Below are positions 46,573-59,121 of a stretch of DNA of 64,000 nt, piece by piece. The notes below the pieces were generated by a model. It ran no database searches. It was given only the letters and a program-made list of their open reading frames with translations, and was not told where the DNA came from. Within the stretch, counting starts at the first letter, position 1. Each line of letters begins with the position of its first letter. Source of the stretch: Thinopyrum elongatum (Eukaryota > Streptophyta > Magnoliopsida > Poales > Poaceae); the NCBI GenBank assembly GCA_011799875.1, contig CM022303.1, positions 190,761,700-190,825,699 on the forward strand, written 5' to 3'. Made by a program: the position numbers and the translations under genes.

Positions 46573-47139
46573 TATAAGGCACCAGCTTGGTATAAATTAA
46601 GCCAAGAAATGTTTCACTACACGAGTATACGCAGTCAAGGGAGACTACTCCCAGCCACATGAGCTGATAATTCTGGGCATGTTCAAGAAGTGTATGGATA
46701 TTTTTAAATTGCATAAATAACAATTTTCTGAATCCACTGCTGAAAAAATTATGCATTCATACATTTCCCATTTGTATTTAATTTCCACCACCATTGTGTA
46801 TATGTCATATTGCTTAAAATAAAGGAGAATACCTCTATCTTCATAGTTACCGGAGGCTCTGTAATCCGCACGAACTACACATTGAAACATTAATGAACAC
46901 AAGATTAGCCAAACATTAGTGCAATTATTGGTAACATGAACATGCCCATAATGCATACAGTGCGTCCTTTAGCAATTTCATCCGTAGCATCAGATGAACT
47001 TGCAATGCCGGCGACCACCACTCAGCAAAGGATAGGACGGTGGCGAAGTGCATGCTGCAGAGGTGTTCTCGAAGGAAGGAGGTGTCCGACAGTAAATACT
47101 ACCGGCACTCAACAATAAAGAAAACAACAATAAAAACTA
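46573..47139. other. Spacer, no gene seen
   Basis: Mixed AT-rich sequence. The short open frames here lack any recognised domain. Confidence 0.45.
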
Positions 47140-47220
47140 CTCCCTCCGTAAACTAATATCAGAGCGTTTAGATCACTACTTTAGTGATCTAAACGCTCTT
47201 ATATTAGTTTACAGAGGGAG
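47140..47220. mobile_element. Stowaway MITE (81 bp)
   Basis: Ctccctccgtaaactaatat at the left pairs with atattagtttacagagggag at the right. The centre, gatcactactttagtgatc, completes an almost perfect hairpin. TA flanks both sides. Confidence 0.93.
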
Positions 47221-47639
47221 TACATGACGATTTGCCAATTACCTGGACAATCATGGTGTTAACAAAGTTCTTGGGCACCACCTCCATCACATGGACTCTT
47301 TCACCAGCAAGTAATGACCAAGTAAATTTATACATAACCTATGTTTCCAACTTGACAACCGTCGGTTGAGAGGTCAGAGTCATTCCCACACTCCCTTCGG
47401 AGCAGTCTCCTAGTTCCTAATTTCCGTACATGGACTTGAGTCTCTCTAGCCCCTAATTCCTGTACGTGGACTCGAGCAGTGACAACAACCAGTAGAGGCG
47501 TGGAATCGAGCGGTGGCAGACCATAGACTCCAGCAGTGACGGCTTCGCGTGAGAGCTGTCTGACCGGGATACGCGGCGGCAACCCATGGAGACATGGGAT
47601 CAAGCAGAGCTAGCGGCCTCCCATCAGAGCCGTCAGGCA

Positions 47640-48000
47640 CGGAGTCAATGACGACCGTGAATCGTGGGATCGAGCGGAGGTGGGGGCGGCTGCGGCTGGT
47701 GGAGACGTGGGATCGAGGAGAGATAGTGGCTTCCCATCAGAGCCGTCATGCCGGGAGGCGAACACGGCCGTGAAACATGGGATCGAGCGGAGGCGGCAGC
47801 GGCCAGGGAGACATGGGATTAAGTGTAGGCGGCGGCGGCCAGTGGAAGGGTGAGATCGAGCAAAGGCGATGCAGGATCAGGTGGCGGTCGAAACAGGATC
47901 TAGCAAGAACGAATTGGGATGGGAAGAAAACGGTGGACGGACGAAAAGAGACCAGCCCATATAAAAAAATCGGTGGGGGATCGGTGGGCGAGGGAGATCG
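47640..48000. repeat. GC-rich short-period repeats
   Basis: The phrases acgtgggatcgag/acatgggatcgagcggagg and gcggcggcggcc recur every 50-60 bases from about 47640 to 47860. The neighbouring 47223-47640 and 48000-48390 hold no gene I can support. A frame at 48036-48278 (MRSMAVDAKLLRAVHEALVA) has no recognised domain. Confidence 0.5.
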
Positions 48001-48394
48001 TGGGAGAGGTGGGAGTTACTAGCGAACAAAACGACATGAGGTCGATGGCGGTGGATGCGAAGCTCCTGAGGGCGGTGCACGAGGCACTGGTGGCGTCAGA
48101 CGCGGCAACCCCGTGTCCCGAGCAGGCGGCCATGGCCGAGGAGGAGGGTCCCCTCTTGTGTCGGCCGTCGATTCCATGGAGACAATGGCACAAGAGATCC
48201 ATGTCCGAGCAACGGCCAGGGGTGATGGCGGCGGCAGCGTGCGAGTGGAATGGTGGCAGCGGCTGCGGCGTGACCTAGTCCTCTCCTCAATGAGGGGTGT
48301 TTGATTTGGTAGAGAGATAACCGGATGTGGACGGGGGGAGGTTAGGGTGAAAAAAATCAACATGAAGGGTGGTGGTGGTGGACGTGGTGGTGGG

Positions 48395-48755
48395 AGGTGG
48401 AAAAAAACTGGACGAAAAAAAACCATGGACGCAATCTTACCAACTACTCCATTAGGAGTAGAGATTAATGTGATTGAGCAATTTATGGTAAGGTTAATTA
48501 ATTTAGATTTGATCTTTAGAGATTGATCATGATTGATTCTTTCACATAAAGGCATTACTAAATAACTTGCGTCAACATGGAAAGTCTCGATCCGTGTAGA
48601 TTTTTTTCATTGTGCGAGAGTTGAGGCAAAAATAAACCGGTGGGGTGGTGGGAGGGGGGACAAAAATAAACCAATAAAAAAAACCGGACGAAAGTGGTGG
48701 GACGAAGAAAAACCTGGACGCAATCATACCAACTACTCCATTAGGAGTAGAGATA
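48395..48755. repeat. Direct repeat pair of about 65-75 bp
   Basis: The sequence ggacgcaatcttaccaacta...ccattaggagtagagat near 48425-48468 recurs at 48717-48755, preceded in both by ggacgaa and accGGACG/actggacg phrases. Probably parts of one dispersed repeat present twice. Confidence 0.6.
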
Positions 48756-49025
48756 TAACAACAGTATAAAAGTATAAAGGTGAAAAGTAAAATAAAATCA
48801 GATCCATGGACAAATGGACTACCTAGCAACAATTATAAGCGTTGAAATGAATGAAAGACGCATCGCAGTCATTGTCTCGCTAAGCGGGGTGTACTGCATA
48901 ACGATTCTTGTTGTTTCTGCAATTCTACAAAAGAAACGGTCCACCAGCTTTTCATGGGATGCAACATCATTTCGATGGGCTAGCTTGAGTAGATTTATAT
49001 CTCTTAGGCTAGTGTTCCTCTTTTT

Positions 49026-49220
49026 GAATGGTGGCATAATGCTAGATTGAGAGCTCACGGCACTAGGAAGGCCACCTTGAATTTGCTGTTGCCTCTCATG
49101 GTGTGGAGCATATGGAAAGAAAGAAACCACAGGTTGTTTGATAACCTCCACACGTCGCTACAGAGATTAATCGATCAAATTATTTCCAAGGCTGTTGCAA
49201 GTTCAGGGCGTTTGTTCTAG
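49026..49220 (+). pseudogene. LINE reverse-transcriptase C-terminal fragment
   Basis: The frame at 49026 reads EWWHNARLRAHGTRKATLNL and then LMVWSIWKERNHRLFDNL to a stop at 49220. The IWKERNxRxF block is the C-terminal (zf-RVT) end of plant LINE polyproteins. Upstream, 48840-49025 carries the preceding part in another frame (FSWDATSFRWASLSRFISLR), so at least one frameshift separates them. A 3' UTR-like stretch follows to about 49405, where a Stowaway element is inserted. Confidence 0.65.
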
Positions 49221-49408
49221 CTTCCAGTAGATTTGATTTTTAGTTGATGTTTAGGTCGTGTTCAGGGCATGGGGCTTTCCTGTAGTTTGATGTTCAAGTC
49301 GTAAGCATGGTATGTTTCCTTTTCCTCTCTTATTTGTTCTGTTCTTGTAGGCTTATTTGGACTTAACTGCTTCAAGTCATGTAAACCTTCTCTCTTCTCT
49401 CTTTAATA

Positions 49409-49659
49409 CTCCCTCCGATCATTTATATAAGGTGTATTTGTTTTTTCAAAAGTCAAACGAGGGCAACCAAGTTTAAGGAAAAATATATCAATATCCACAA
49501 TATGAAATTTATATTATTTGATCGACCATGAAAGGTAGTTTCATATTTTATCTATTAGGTATTGGAGATGTTTCTATTTTGTTCTACAATCTTGGTCGAA
49601 CTTTAAAATGATTGACTTGTACGAAAACCAATACACCTTATATTCTGGAACGGAGGGAG
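49409..49659. mobile_element. Stowaway MITE (251 bp)
   Basis: It starts ctccctccgatcatttatat and ends atattctggaacggagggag, flanked by TA (49407-49408, 49660-49661). Inner arms (ataaggtgtatttgttttt / aaaaccaatacaccttat) also pair. From 49662 to 50194 I see no gene. Confidence 0.9.
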
Positions 49660-50194
49660 TATTATGCATGCAGGCCTCATGCATGGTTCAAAAAAATAGA
49701 GTCATCATCTCTCCATCATCGAAGCCGGAAAAATCTTGTTGAAGTTAACAATCGAAAAGTCATCATGCTAAAACCTTAAAGGGCCAGCGCGCACTAGAAC
49801 AACAACCGACATCGACGAAAAGAAAACACAGACCGAAAGGACCGTACTACAAATGCACCAATGACAAGATGACCACAAGCGCCAGCGAATCTAGACAGGT
49901 CCATCAAATACTAGCGTCAAACGAATCCAAGCAGATCCGTCGGAGGCATTTAATGTTGTCATATTATCAAGAAACATAGTTAATAATCATAGAAAATGTT
50001 AAACCCACGGGGAGGAGTCTCATTGACTGAATTATGGGAATGCGTGTCACATATCCCACTAACCTCCCCAAATATTTTCTTTATGCCCACCCTAATTTTC
50101 TGCATGAACCAACCACCTCAGTCTGTAAGATCTTTATGTGAAAATAATCTCTATTTTTCCATCTCCTCTCTTTCTATTTTCTCCCCATTTACAC

Positions 50195-51560
50195 TTTTTT
50201 TGCGAGTAAAAGGGAGTTTTATTCCATATCAACAAAGATACAATTTTCTAATATAGGATAATGAATGAAAGGAGGCCACATTGCAACCAACATGCGGCGG
50301 TACATGTGGTACGAGCATAATTAGCAAGACAATGTGAAACCCTGCTTTGTGATCTAGCTATCTTAATATGTTTAAACTCCCTATCTAGCATAAAATGATT
50401 GATTTCCTTAACTAGCTGACCGAATGGCGGCTTGTCTAGCGAAGCATCCTTCATAGCAGAGATGGCACCCATAGAATCTGATTGCACCAGAATCGGTAAC
50501 AATGACCATTGAAGGGCAGGTGACATACCAATCATGAGCACGTTAATCTCCACTTCAAGAACATTATTGTAGAAGAACAGTAGCGGATCATTCCAGCACC
50601 AGTCAAACCATGTTCCAAACTTTTCGGCTGCCATCCGGGCTAGAATTAGAACATGTCGGCGCAGTAGATACATATTGTTCCTCTGTAACGAACGTATGTG
50701 CATTGCAGACAGAGAAACATCCTCTTGTGTCCTATTGCCAAGCAAGGAAGTCCCCCTGTTGCCTTTGTGACGTACGGATCTATCGTATAGCCAACACATC
50801 AATAGGGTAAAAGTGAGCATTTAATAAGCTTGCATCCCAAAATCCATTCTCATTTCACAGTCGACAATTTCGCTTTGGTGTAATAGGCCAGAACAGCGGT
50901 CCGCTAGGGATCCAAGGGTACCTCCAAGTCCGTATAGAAGTACAGTTTCTCACCCTCCAGATAAGGACTTTATTCAAAACAACAAGGTCATGCTCAATTC
51001 CTTTACAAACAGCAAATGCATTCCCTGTAAAAATTGTGTCAACAAGGTTACCACTCGGGAAGTACCTCACTTTTAATAACCGTGCACAAAGACTGTTTGG
51101 CTTATCAAGTAACCACCACGCCTGCTTAGCCAACAGTGCTTGGTTGAAGGCCCTCATATCTTTGAAACCTAGGCCTCCTTTTCGCTTAGGCAAAATGAGC
51201 TTGTCCCAAGACACCTAGGCCATCTTTCTTCTCCCCTTTTCTACACCCCACCAATACTGACACATCATTCTGGTTAGATCATCACATGCCGAATAAGGAA
51301 GCTTGAAAACTCTCATAACATAAGTAGAAATCGCTTGAGCCATTGATTTAATAAGGATCTCCTTGCTAGACGATGACATATGGCTTTCACTCAAGTCCAC
51401 CAGGCTCTTGCTAAGCTGGACTGCACCATTTGAAACCTTCCGTTATTCATTCTGCCTTCTAGCACATCCAAGCCAAAATAAAAATAATGAATCATCTACA
51501 AACAGGAGAAGTGAAATTGCCAGAGCATTCTGACGAATGACCATAGGTTCAAGCACATTG
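50195..51560 (-). pseudogene. LINE polyprotein remnant: RT end and RNase H
   Basis: Reading on the minus strand from about 51545, LLLFVDDSLFLF carries the FxDD catalytic box of reverse transcriptase. After a gap come MSSSSKEILIKSMAQAISTYV and YWWGVEKGRRKMA, then a TAG near 51218, then VSWDKLILPKRKGGLGFKD and WWLLDKPNSLCARLLKVRYF. After further breaks, an RNase H-like end follows: PILVQSDSMGAISAMKD, EFKHIKIARSQSRVSHCLA. The element ends with aataaaactcccttttactc and seven A (plus-strand T run at 50195-50201), a normal LINE 3' end. It is dead through stops and deletions. Confidence 0.75.
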
Positions 51561-51890
51561 TCCAACATTAAGTTATGGAAGTGCAAATGGCACTTATATT
51601 ATATTTTGGTGTGATGACAATGTGGTTAGTGGATCTAATATCGGTTGCTAAAGTTTATCTCAGGATATTGGTTCCTTATTGTTCTCGATGGAGATGTGCG
51701 ACCCCCCCAATTCAAATAGATCAAAGGTGTGGTCTACCAGCGATTCAAAGGTTTTATTTTTGGTTCGATTCAAGTCGTAGGAAAGACCGCACTATTAAGA
51801 GGGGTCTTTGGGGATGTGTGTCGTGTGGGAATGCCATTGCCGAAACTTATACACCTAGCCTTCCTACTCCTACCACCTTATTTACCATAG

Positions 51891-52910
51891 TGTGCTAGTC
51901 AGGGTACCCAGAAAGTTTACAACAGAGTGTTTCTGGATACCCCGTGCGGATGGGGTCTTTTGACCCCCATGCACACGGGGTAGTCAGAAACTCTCTGGGT
52001 ACCCCATGCACACGGGGTCATTTGACTCACTTGCGCACGGGGTGCCGGGTAAACTCTCTGAGTACCCCGTGCGCACGGGGTCTTTTAGCCCCCGTGTGCA
52101 CGGGGTGGTGCGTAAGTCTCTGAGTACCCCGTGCGCACGGGGCTGACTTAGCTCGTGCGCACGGGGTCCAACGGGCAGAAAACCCCATCCGGCCAAGAAC
52201 ACTATAAAAAAAACATTCTTCCTCCTCCATCCCTAACCCTAATGTCTTGTTGAGCTCCACCATTGCTACACTCCATTTTTCTCAATACTCTCAATCCCTC
52301 CACCCAAACTTGTTGAAACTTTGGGGATTGGGAGAGCAAGACCTGATCTACATCTTGACCAAACCAAATCGCGTTCCCTGCAATAGTTCTTCCCCATTGA
52401 CTTGTTACTCTTGGATCTTGGGCTCCTAGGCGGTTAGAGTTTCCTCCAGAAGCTTCCTTGCTTGTGGTGTGCTCCGGAGAAGTTTGTAAAGTTGTGGAGG
52501 TCGCCTTCAAGACCAACCCCGAGTGATTCGAGTCTCATCCATTGGGGGTGACTCGAAAGAGATTACGGTGAGCCTTTGTGGCATTCCGCAAGCTTTGGCT
52601 CCGGCACCGCTCTAAACGGAGAGTTGCTCTTCCCCAAGGAAGAGTGAACTTCGGGATAAAATCCGCGTCCTCGCCCCACTTGTGGTTAATCCTTTCCCGC
52701 ACTTTACTTTACCTTGTATGCTTGTTGGCTTGCTAATTAGATTGTTGCCTAACATATTTAGCTTTAAGCTTGCTTGTCATATAGGTTGTGTTCACCTAGT
52801 TGCATATCTAGTGAACCCTATTTATCCGCTCAACCTTAAAATTGACAAGAAAGATTAAAATTTGTAGTCTCCTATTCACCCTCCTCTAGTCGACCGTATC
52901 AATCCTTTCA
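51891..52910 (+). repeat. 5' LTR of the Copia element
   Basis: It begins tgtgctagtc and ends caatcctttca directly before the primer site, about 1,020 bases. The right 450 bases match 8100-8558. A TATA-like actataaaaaaaac lies at about 52201. The exact start is inferred from TG and from similarity to the LTR start at 59487. Confidence 0.7.
51938..52169. repeat. Array of about eight GC-rich palindromes in the Copia LTR
   Basis: Copies of accccgtgcgcacggggt and variants occur near 51938, 51965, 52000, 52030, 52063, 52089, 52125 and 52151, in pairs about 62 bases apart. Most are self-complementary over 16-18 bases. The same motif is in the other Copia LTRs at 7446-7510 and 59510-59610, upstream of the putative TATA. 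Confidence 0.9.
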
Positions 52911-52912
52911 AT

Positions 52913-52924
52913 TGGTATTAGAGC
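52913..52924 (+). other. Primer binding site, initiator tRNA-Met type
   Basis: TGGTATTAGAGC two bases after the LTR is one base off the standard plant site TGGTATCAGAGC. Confidence 0.8.
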
Positions 52925-52978
52925 CTTGTGCTCTAATATAAGGTTTTATAACCTTATAGGATATGGTCGACCTAGGGA

Positions 52979-55435
52979 ATGTGGGAGGTGGCGCACCCGT
53001 TGCGGAGGATGGTGAAAACCTACCCCCCCCCCCCCGCTGAGCCCGATGCACATGGTGCCCCGGTCGTTGCTCCTGCCGCTCCCGTTAACCCGGGTACCCC
53101 CTTAACCGCGGCCGACATTCTTTCAATGTTCGCGGACATCAAAACCGCCATGTTGAAAGAAGTTCGTTCCTCGGTCAAGGAGGAAATTGATGCTCGCTTA
53201 AAGCCCTCAACATTCGCATCAAACTCATTTGATCCAAATGCCATTCATGATGCGGATGATTCGAGAGAACCCCTTGCATCTCCGGCTCACACTCAAGTTC
53301 CCAAGTAAAATGCCGTGGAACCTTTTTACTCACCCCAACCCTTGCAACATCCTCACATTAATCCTGTTGGGCCTCCGCCCCCTTTGAAAGCTAATGCGTT
53401 TGCTAAATGGAAGCTAGATATGGATTCTCATATTCGAGTGCATCAACTCAACTATGGTGGATTGTGGTCAATTGATTCAATCCCAAGGACCCGATGAATC
53501 TCACTCCAAGAGAAGCGGTTGATGATCAACTCAATGCAACCGCCCACAACATGTTGCGCACAGCGATGACCGATGACTACAATGACTCCATTGCTCTCCT
53601 TAACACTGCCAAGGAAATTTGGGATTGCCTCGAGGAAGCTCTCGAGGGAGATGAAGCATTCGAAGATCTCGGTTGGGTTTGCTCAAGCAAGAAGTCAATC
53701 TCTTTGTGAGGAATGAGGGTGAGTCTGCAGAAGAGGTCTATTGAAGGTTGAAGTCCCTTGTGCTCAACTTGAGAACCTTTGGGTGCACTTGGGCAAATGA
53801 TGATTTCATCAAGGACAAGTTTATTGATGCTATGGTTCTCACAGAACATACCATGGTCATGATGATACATCAACGTCCGGATTATCACAAGTTGACCGCA
53901 GCTCAAGTTGTCTCCACTTTCTCCACTCATGTTCTTTTGGAGACCAAGTCCAAGAAGACCTTTGCAATTGCTCAAGCAACCAAGAACTCCAATCTTGCCT
54001 TGAAGGACAAGAAAGTGGTTAGTCAACCTTCAAGGGATGAAGAAGTGTTTGAAGAGACATGTGAGGAAGATGTTGACACCTCATGCCCGGCAAATGACTT
54101 TGCGGAAGACTTGGCTCTCTTAGTCAAAAAGTACTCCAGGACCATGGCAAACAAAGGGAAGAATCTTCAAGGAAGATCATTTGGGCGAAGGAAATGCTAC
54201 AATTGTGATAGCCCAAGACAATTTGTGCATGATTGTCCGTATGAGAGACGTGAAGACAAGTCCAAGAAGCTTGTGCTCAAGAAGAAGAAGTTCACCAAGT
54301 TCACAAAGAGGAAAGATGACAAGGCTCTAGTCCATGAAGAATACATGTCCGGAGATGAAGATGACGGTGATGATGATCAAGTGGGCACGACCGCCATTGC
54401 CATGCATGCCACTACCTCCTCCTCCACCACCGGCCTCTTCGACTCTCCAAACGAGGACAAGCCTTTCACTCATCGGTGCCTTATGGCCAAAGAGGTAAAA
54501 ACAAAGTCCAAATCTCAAAAACCCACCATCTACACTCCCAATTTCTGATGTGAGATAGTGGAGGATGAGTGTGACGAGGGCGTGGATAATGATGAGGAAT
54601 CCTTGATGGTTTTCATGAAAACTCTTCATGGTGAAGCTCGTGCTCGTTTTGGCGATCTCCTTAAGTCACTTGCCGAACACGATGATTTTATTGAGAACGT
54701 TGAAAACCTCCTCATAGAAGAAAAAGAGAGAGTTGAACTCCTCGAGCACGAACTACATGAAGAGAGTGTCATGAGAGCATCACCTGAGGAAGCCTTCTCT
54801 CGACTCATCAAACTGAATTTGTTAAAACCAATGATGCTTTGCGACTTGCTCTTGAGAACAAGGATGCCGTTAATGTTAGAGTTGAAAAGCTTCTAGTTGA
54901 TCAAACGAGACTTGTTGAGGAACATGAGTTCCTTGTGACTAGTTCCAAGGTTGTCAAAGGTGACCTCATTGCCCTCACCGAGTCTTATGCTCAACTTAAA
55001 GCTACAACCATTAAGGCACTTACTTCCGTACCTCATATAGAGTTAAATGATGAATCTTGTACGGCTAACTTTGTTCATGATTGCATCTCTCTCCAAGAGG
55101 AGAATAAGAAGTTAAAGGCCCAAATTGAGAAAGGGCTTGTGTCATGCATTCAAGGGGAGAAAAAACTTAATGACCTCTTGAGTAACCAAAAGGAGTGTTT
55201 TGCCAAGGAGGGAGTTGGGTTTGACCCTGCATCCAAGAAAGGTAAGAACAAGAAGAAGAGCAACAAGAAGAAGATCGGTCCAACTCCTCCTCCTCCCCAA
55301 AAGGTAGTGTTTGTGCAAGAAGGGCACAAGGGGAAGGAGAAGGAAAAGGGGTTGTTGGGCATTGCAAGTTCACTAGGGACAAGGCCATTCCCAAGGATTT
55401 TTCCGGCAAGAATAATCCATCTTATGTCCTCATGA
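52979..55435 (+). pseudogene. Copia gag remnant with coiled-coil extension
   Basis: Pieces in order: a Pro/Ala-rich start whose frame depends on a C run at 53025-53037; the capsid-like segment (NLTPREAVDDQLNATAHNML, about 53500) after a TGA near 53475; a second capsid part (53748-54100); the zinc knuckle (CYNCDSPRQFVHDC, about 54196); a lysine-rich stretch; an acidic segment; and Glu/Leu-rich coiled coils (about 54600-55160) ending in a KKGKNKKKSNKKK basic region. In the knuckle the His of the CCHC pattern is Gln, so zinc binding should be lost. Stops and frame changes occur near 53307, 53475, 53709, 53742, 54548 and 54830. The long coiled coil is a Sirevirus-like trait. Confidence 0.75.
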
Positions 55436-55599
55436 GAGGAGATGATAGTTACCCTTTCACAAAATTTGTTGGCACTAACTATGATGATTATGCTTGGACT
55501 ATTTGGGTTCCTAAGACCCTTGTTGCTAACTCTCTAGGACCCATTGCAAAATGGGTACCTAAATCCAAAGCTTGATTCTTGTAGGACTATATCTCCGGT

Positions 55600-58500
55600 G
55601 GAAAACAATGGGTTATCGATAGTGGATGCACCAATCATATGACTGGAGAAAGGGAGATGCTTGTGGAGTTCGTTGATTCACTCAAGGCTCTTCGAACATC
55701 TCTTTTGGTGACAATAGCAAGGGCAAGGTATTGGGTTTGGGCAAGGTGGTAATCTCTAATGATTCATCTCTTTCAAATGCCATGCTTGTCCAATCCCTTC
55801 ACTACAATTTACTTTCAACAATTCAATTGGCTCGTGCCGGTTATGATTCTCATTTCGGTGAATTCCATGTGAACGTCTTTAAGAGAAGCAATCTCAAAGT
55901 GGTCTTTGTTGGGCATGTTGAGACAACCTTTACGTGGTTGATTTCTCAAAAGAGAAAACTCATCTTGCAACATGCCTAATGGCCAAGGCCGACGTGGGGT
56001 GGCTATGGCACCGATGGCTAGCCCACGTTGGCATGAGAAATTTACAAGCTCTCTTGAAGGGGGAGCACATCCTTGGACTAGCCAATGTGTCTTTTGCCAA
56101 AGATCGTCCTTGTAGTGCTTGTATTGCCAGAAAACTACATGAAAAAGCTCATAAAGTGAAGACTATCATCACCACCTTGAGGCCTCTCGAGCTTATCCAC
56201 TTGGATCTCTTTGGGCCTCCAACTTATGATAGTTTGGGAGGGAGGAGGTATTTCCTTGTCATTGTCGATGACTACACAAGATATACTTGGGTGTTCTTTC
56301 TCAAGACCAAAGATGAAACTCAAGAAACCTTCATCAACTTTGCCAAAGAAGCTCAACGTCAACATAATTGTGAGATCAAGGCAATTCGAAGTGACAATGG
56401 CATCGAGTTCAAGAATTACATGATGGATGAGTTCTTGAGTGAAGAGGGGATAAAGCATCAATATGCCGTGCCATATACTCCCCAACAAAGTGATGTTGCA
56501 TAGAGGAAGAATCAGACTCCCATTGAGATGGCTAGGACCATGCTTGACGAGTATAAGTCTCCATACAAGCTTTGGGCCGAATCCATCAACACCGCGTGTC
56601 ATGCTTCAAACCGGCTTTATCTTCGCAAGCTCAAGAACAAGACCCCATATGAACTCCTAATCGGGAGAAAGCCTAACGTCAAATACTTTCGGGTATTCGG
56701 TTGTAAGTGTTTCATTCTAAACAAAAAATCCCGTTTAGCTAAGTTTGAGCCTAAAACTTATGATGGCATATTTTTTGGATATGCATCAAACTCTCATGCT
56801 TACCGAGTTCTCAATAAATCCACCAGATGCATTAAGGAAACGGTGAATGTGGAGTTTGATGAAGATAATGGTTTCCATGTGGAGAAAATTGTTCCTAGTG
56901 TTGTAGGTGATGAGGCTCCTTCACAAGCTATAAGGACTATGGGGATAGGCCACATTCTTCCATAAGAAATACCTCAAGTCCAAGTAGAATAAGAAGGAGT
57001 AAGAGCCACAAGGGAAGTCATCACTGTCACCACCTGTACAAGATGTTACGGGAGATCATGAACCTATCCAAGAATAAGATCAAGTCCCTCATGTTCCCGA
57101 GCAATCAAGGGCAAGCTCTTTCAAATGGTGAAGAACCAATTATTGAGGCTCAAGATCAAGCTCAAGTTCAAGATCAATATCAAGAGCAACCCCAACCACA
57201 AGTATCTTCATTATCGTCACTTCCAAATGAACAAGAAATTGTGGTTGTGAAGAGAATGGTGTCTCCAAGGCTAAAACAATCTCAAGGACAAGCTTCTTCA
57301 TCAAGTCCAAAACCAAGTGAAGAAGAGCTTGCACTCAAGGAGTAAAAAGTGGCCGCCAAGTTAAAGCATCTTCAACATCTCACCGAGAACATCTATGGAA
57401 GAATAAAAAAGGGGTAACTACTTGTAGACGTTTGGCAAACTTTTATGAACATCACTCGTTTGTCTCTTGTGTTGAGCCCCTTAAGGTTGAAGATGCACTT
57501 GAAGACCCGGATTGGGTAGATGCCATGCATGAAGAACTCAACAACGTCACCCGCAACAAAGTATGGACACTTGTGGAGAGACCCAAAGAGCATCATAATG
57601 TCATAGGAACAAAGTGGATTTTCAAGAACAAGCAAGATGAACATGGCCAAGTTACTAGAAACAAGGCAAGGTTAGTGGCACAAGGTTTCACCCAAGTTGA
57701 AGGTTTTGACTTTGGTGACACATTTGCCCCTGTTGCCTGTCTTGAATCCATTCGTATCTTGCTTGCTTATGCCTCTCATCATGATTTTAAATTGTATCAA
57801 ATGGATGTGAAGAGTGCATTTCTTAATGGTCCTCTTAAGGAGTTGGTGTATGTCAAGCAACCTCCCGGTTTCGAAGACCCCGATCACCCCTCTCATGTTT
57901 ATGAACTCCATAAGGCACTCTATGGACTTAAACAAGCACCTCATGCTTGGTATGATCACCTTACGACGTTCCTAAGTGAGAAGGGGTTCCAAATTGGGGT
58001 AATAGATTCCACTCTCTTCACAAAGAGGGTAAAAAGGAGAATTGTTTGTGTGCCAAATATATGTTGATGATATTATCTTTGGTTCCACTAACCATGCTAT
58101 TAACTTTGAGTTTGAGAATATTATGACTAAGGAATTTGCTATAAGCATGATGGGAGAGTTGAAGTTCTTCCTCGGTTTTCAAGTGAAGCAATTGAGAGGA
58201 GGAACCTTCATCAACCAATCTGTTTATATTCAAGACATGCTCAAGAGGTTCAAAATGCAAGATGTCAAGCCCATGAAGACACCCATGCCCACAAATGGCC
58301 AACTTTATCTTGATCCCAATAGTAAAGAAGTGGATCAAAAGGTATATCACTCCATGATTGGTTCCTTGCTTTACCTTTGTGCATCTAGACCGGATATTAT
58401 GTTGAGTGTGTGTATGTGTGCAAGATTTCAATCCACTCCTAAGGAGAGCCACTATTCGGCAGTGCAAAGAATCCTTCGATATTTGGTTCATACCCCAAAC

Positions 58501-59121
58501 TTGGGCCTTTGGTATCCCAAAGGATCATCTTTCAAGTTAGTGGGATACTCGGATTCAGATTGGGCAGGAGACAAGGTTGACCGCAAGTCCACTTCCAGTT
58601 CATGTCAATTCCTAGGGAGATCTTTGGTAAGTTGGTCTTCGAAGAAGCAAAATTGTATATCTCTCTCAACCGCCGAAGCTGAATATATTGCCATCAAAAG
58701 TTGTTGTGCACAGTTATTATGGATGAGGCAAACTTTGATGGATTACGGTTTCAAATGTGACAAAGTGCCTCTTTTGTGCGATAATGAAAGTGCAATCAAG
58801 ATCGCCGAAAACCCATTGCAACATAGCAAGACCAAGCATATTGAGATTCGTCATAACTTCATTCGGGATCATGTTGCCAAGGGAGACATTGATTTATTCC
58901 ATGTCAACACCGAGAAGCAACTTGTCGATATTTTCACCAAGCCACTTGATGAAGCAAGATTCCGCGAGTTAAGGCATGAGCTAAATATCGTGGATATAAG
59001 TAACTTGGGTCGAGATTCTTGCTCATGCATACATGGTCATGTAATATCTTGTTTAGATGTAGGCACATGCCTAGAGGGAGCTAGCTCAACTCATGGGTTA
59101 CCTCATCCTAGAAGTGCATAA
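55600..59121 (+). pseudogene. Copia pol remnant (protease, integrase, RT, RNase H)
   Basis: Protease active site WVIDSGCTNHMTG (about 55610). Integrase: a zinc-binding HRWLAH...CSAC segment (56000-56130), then catalytic-core blocks LIHLDLFGP and IRSDNGIEF. A TAG at about 56501 falls exactly where the third catalytic residue, Glu, is normally encoded. Reverse transcriptase: [14 protein letters not shown] (57800) and, after a frameshift near 58035, IYVDDIIFG (58060). RNase H: YSDSDWAGD (58550), STAEAEYIA (58670), TKHIEIRHNFIRDHV (58835). Frameshifts near 55380, 55690, 55930, 57000-57430 and 58035 and the stop at 56501 make it non-functional. The last 1,080 bases (58042-59121) are open. Confidence 0.88.

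Noticed and set aside
51938..52169. Regular palindromes as CRISPR repeats or terminators
   Set aside because: They lie in an LTR, the same motif occurs in two other LTRs, and the intervening sequence is related and not unique.
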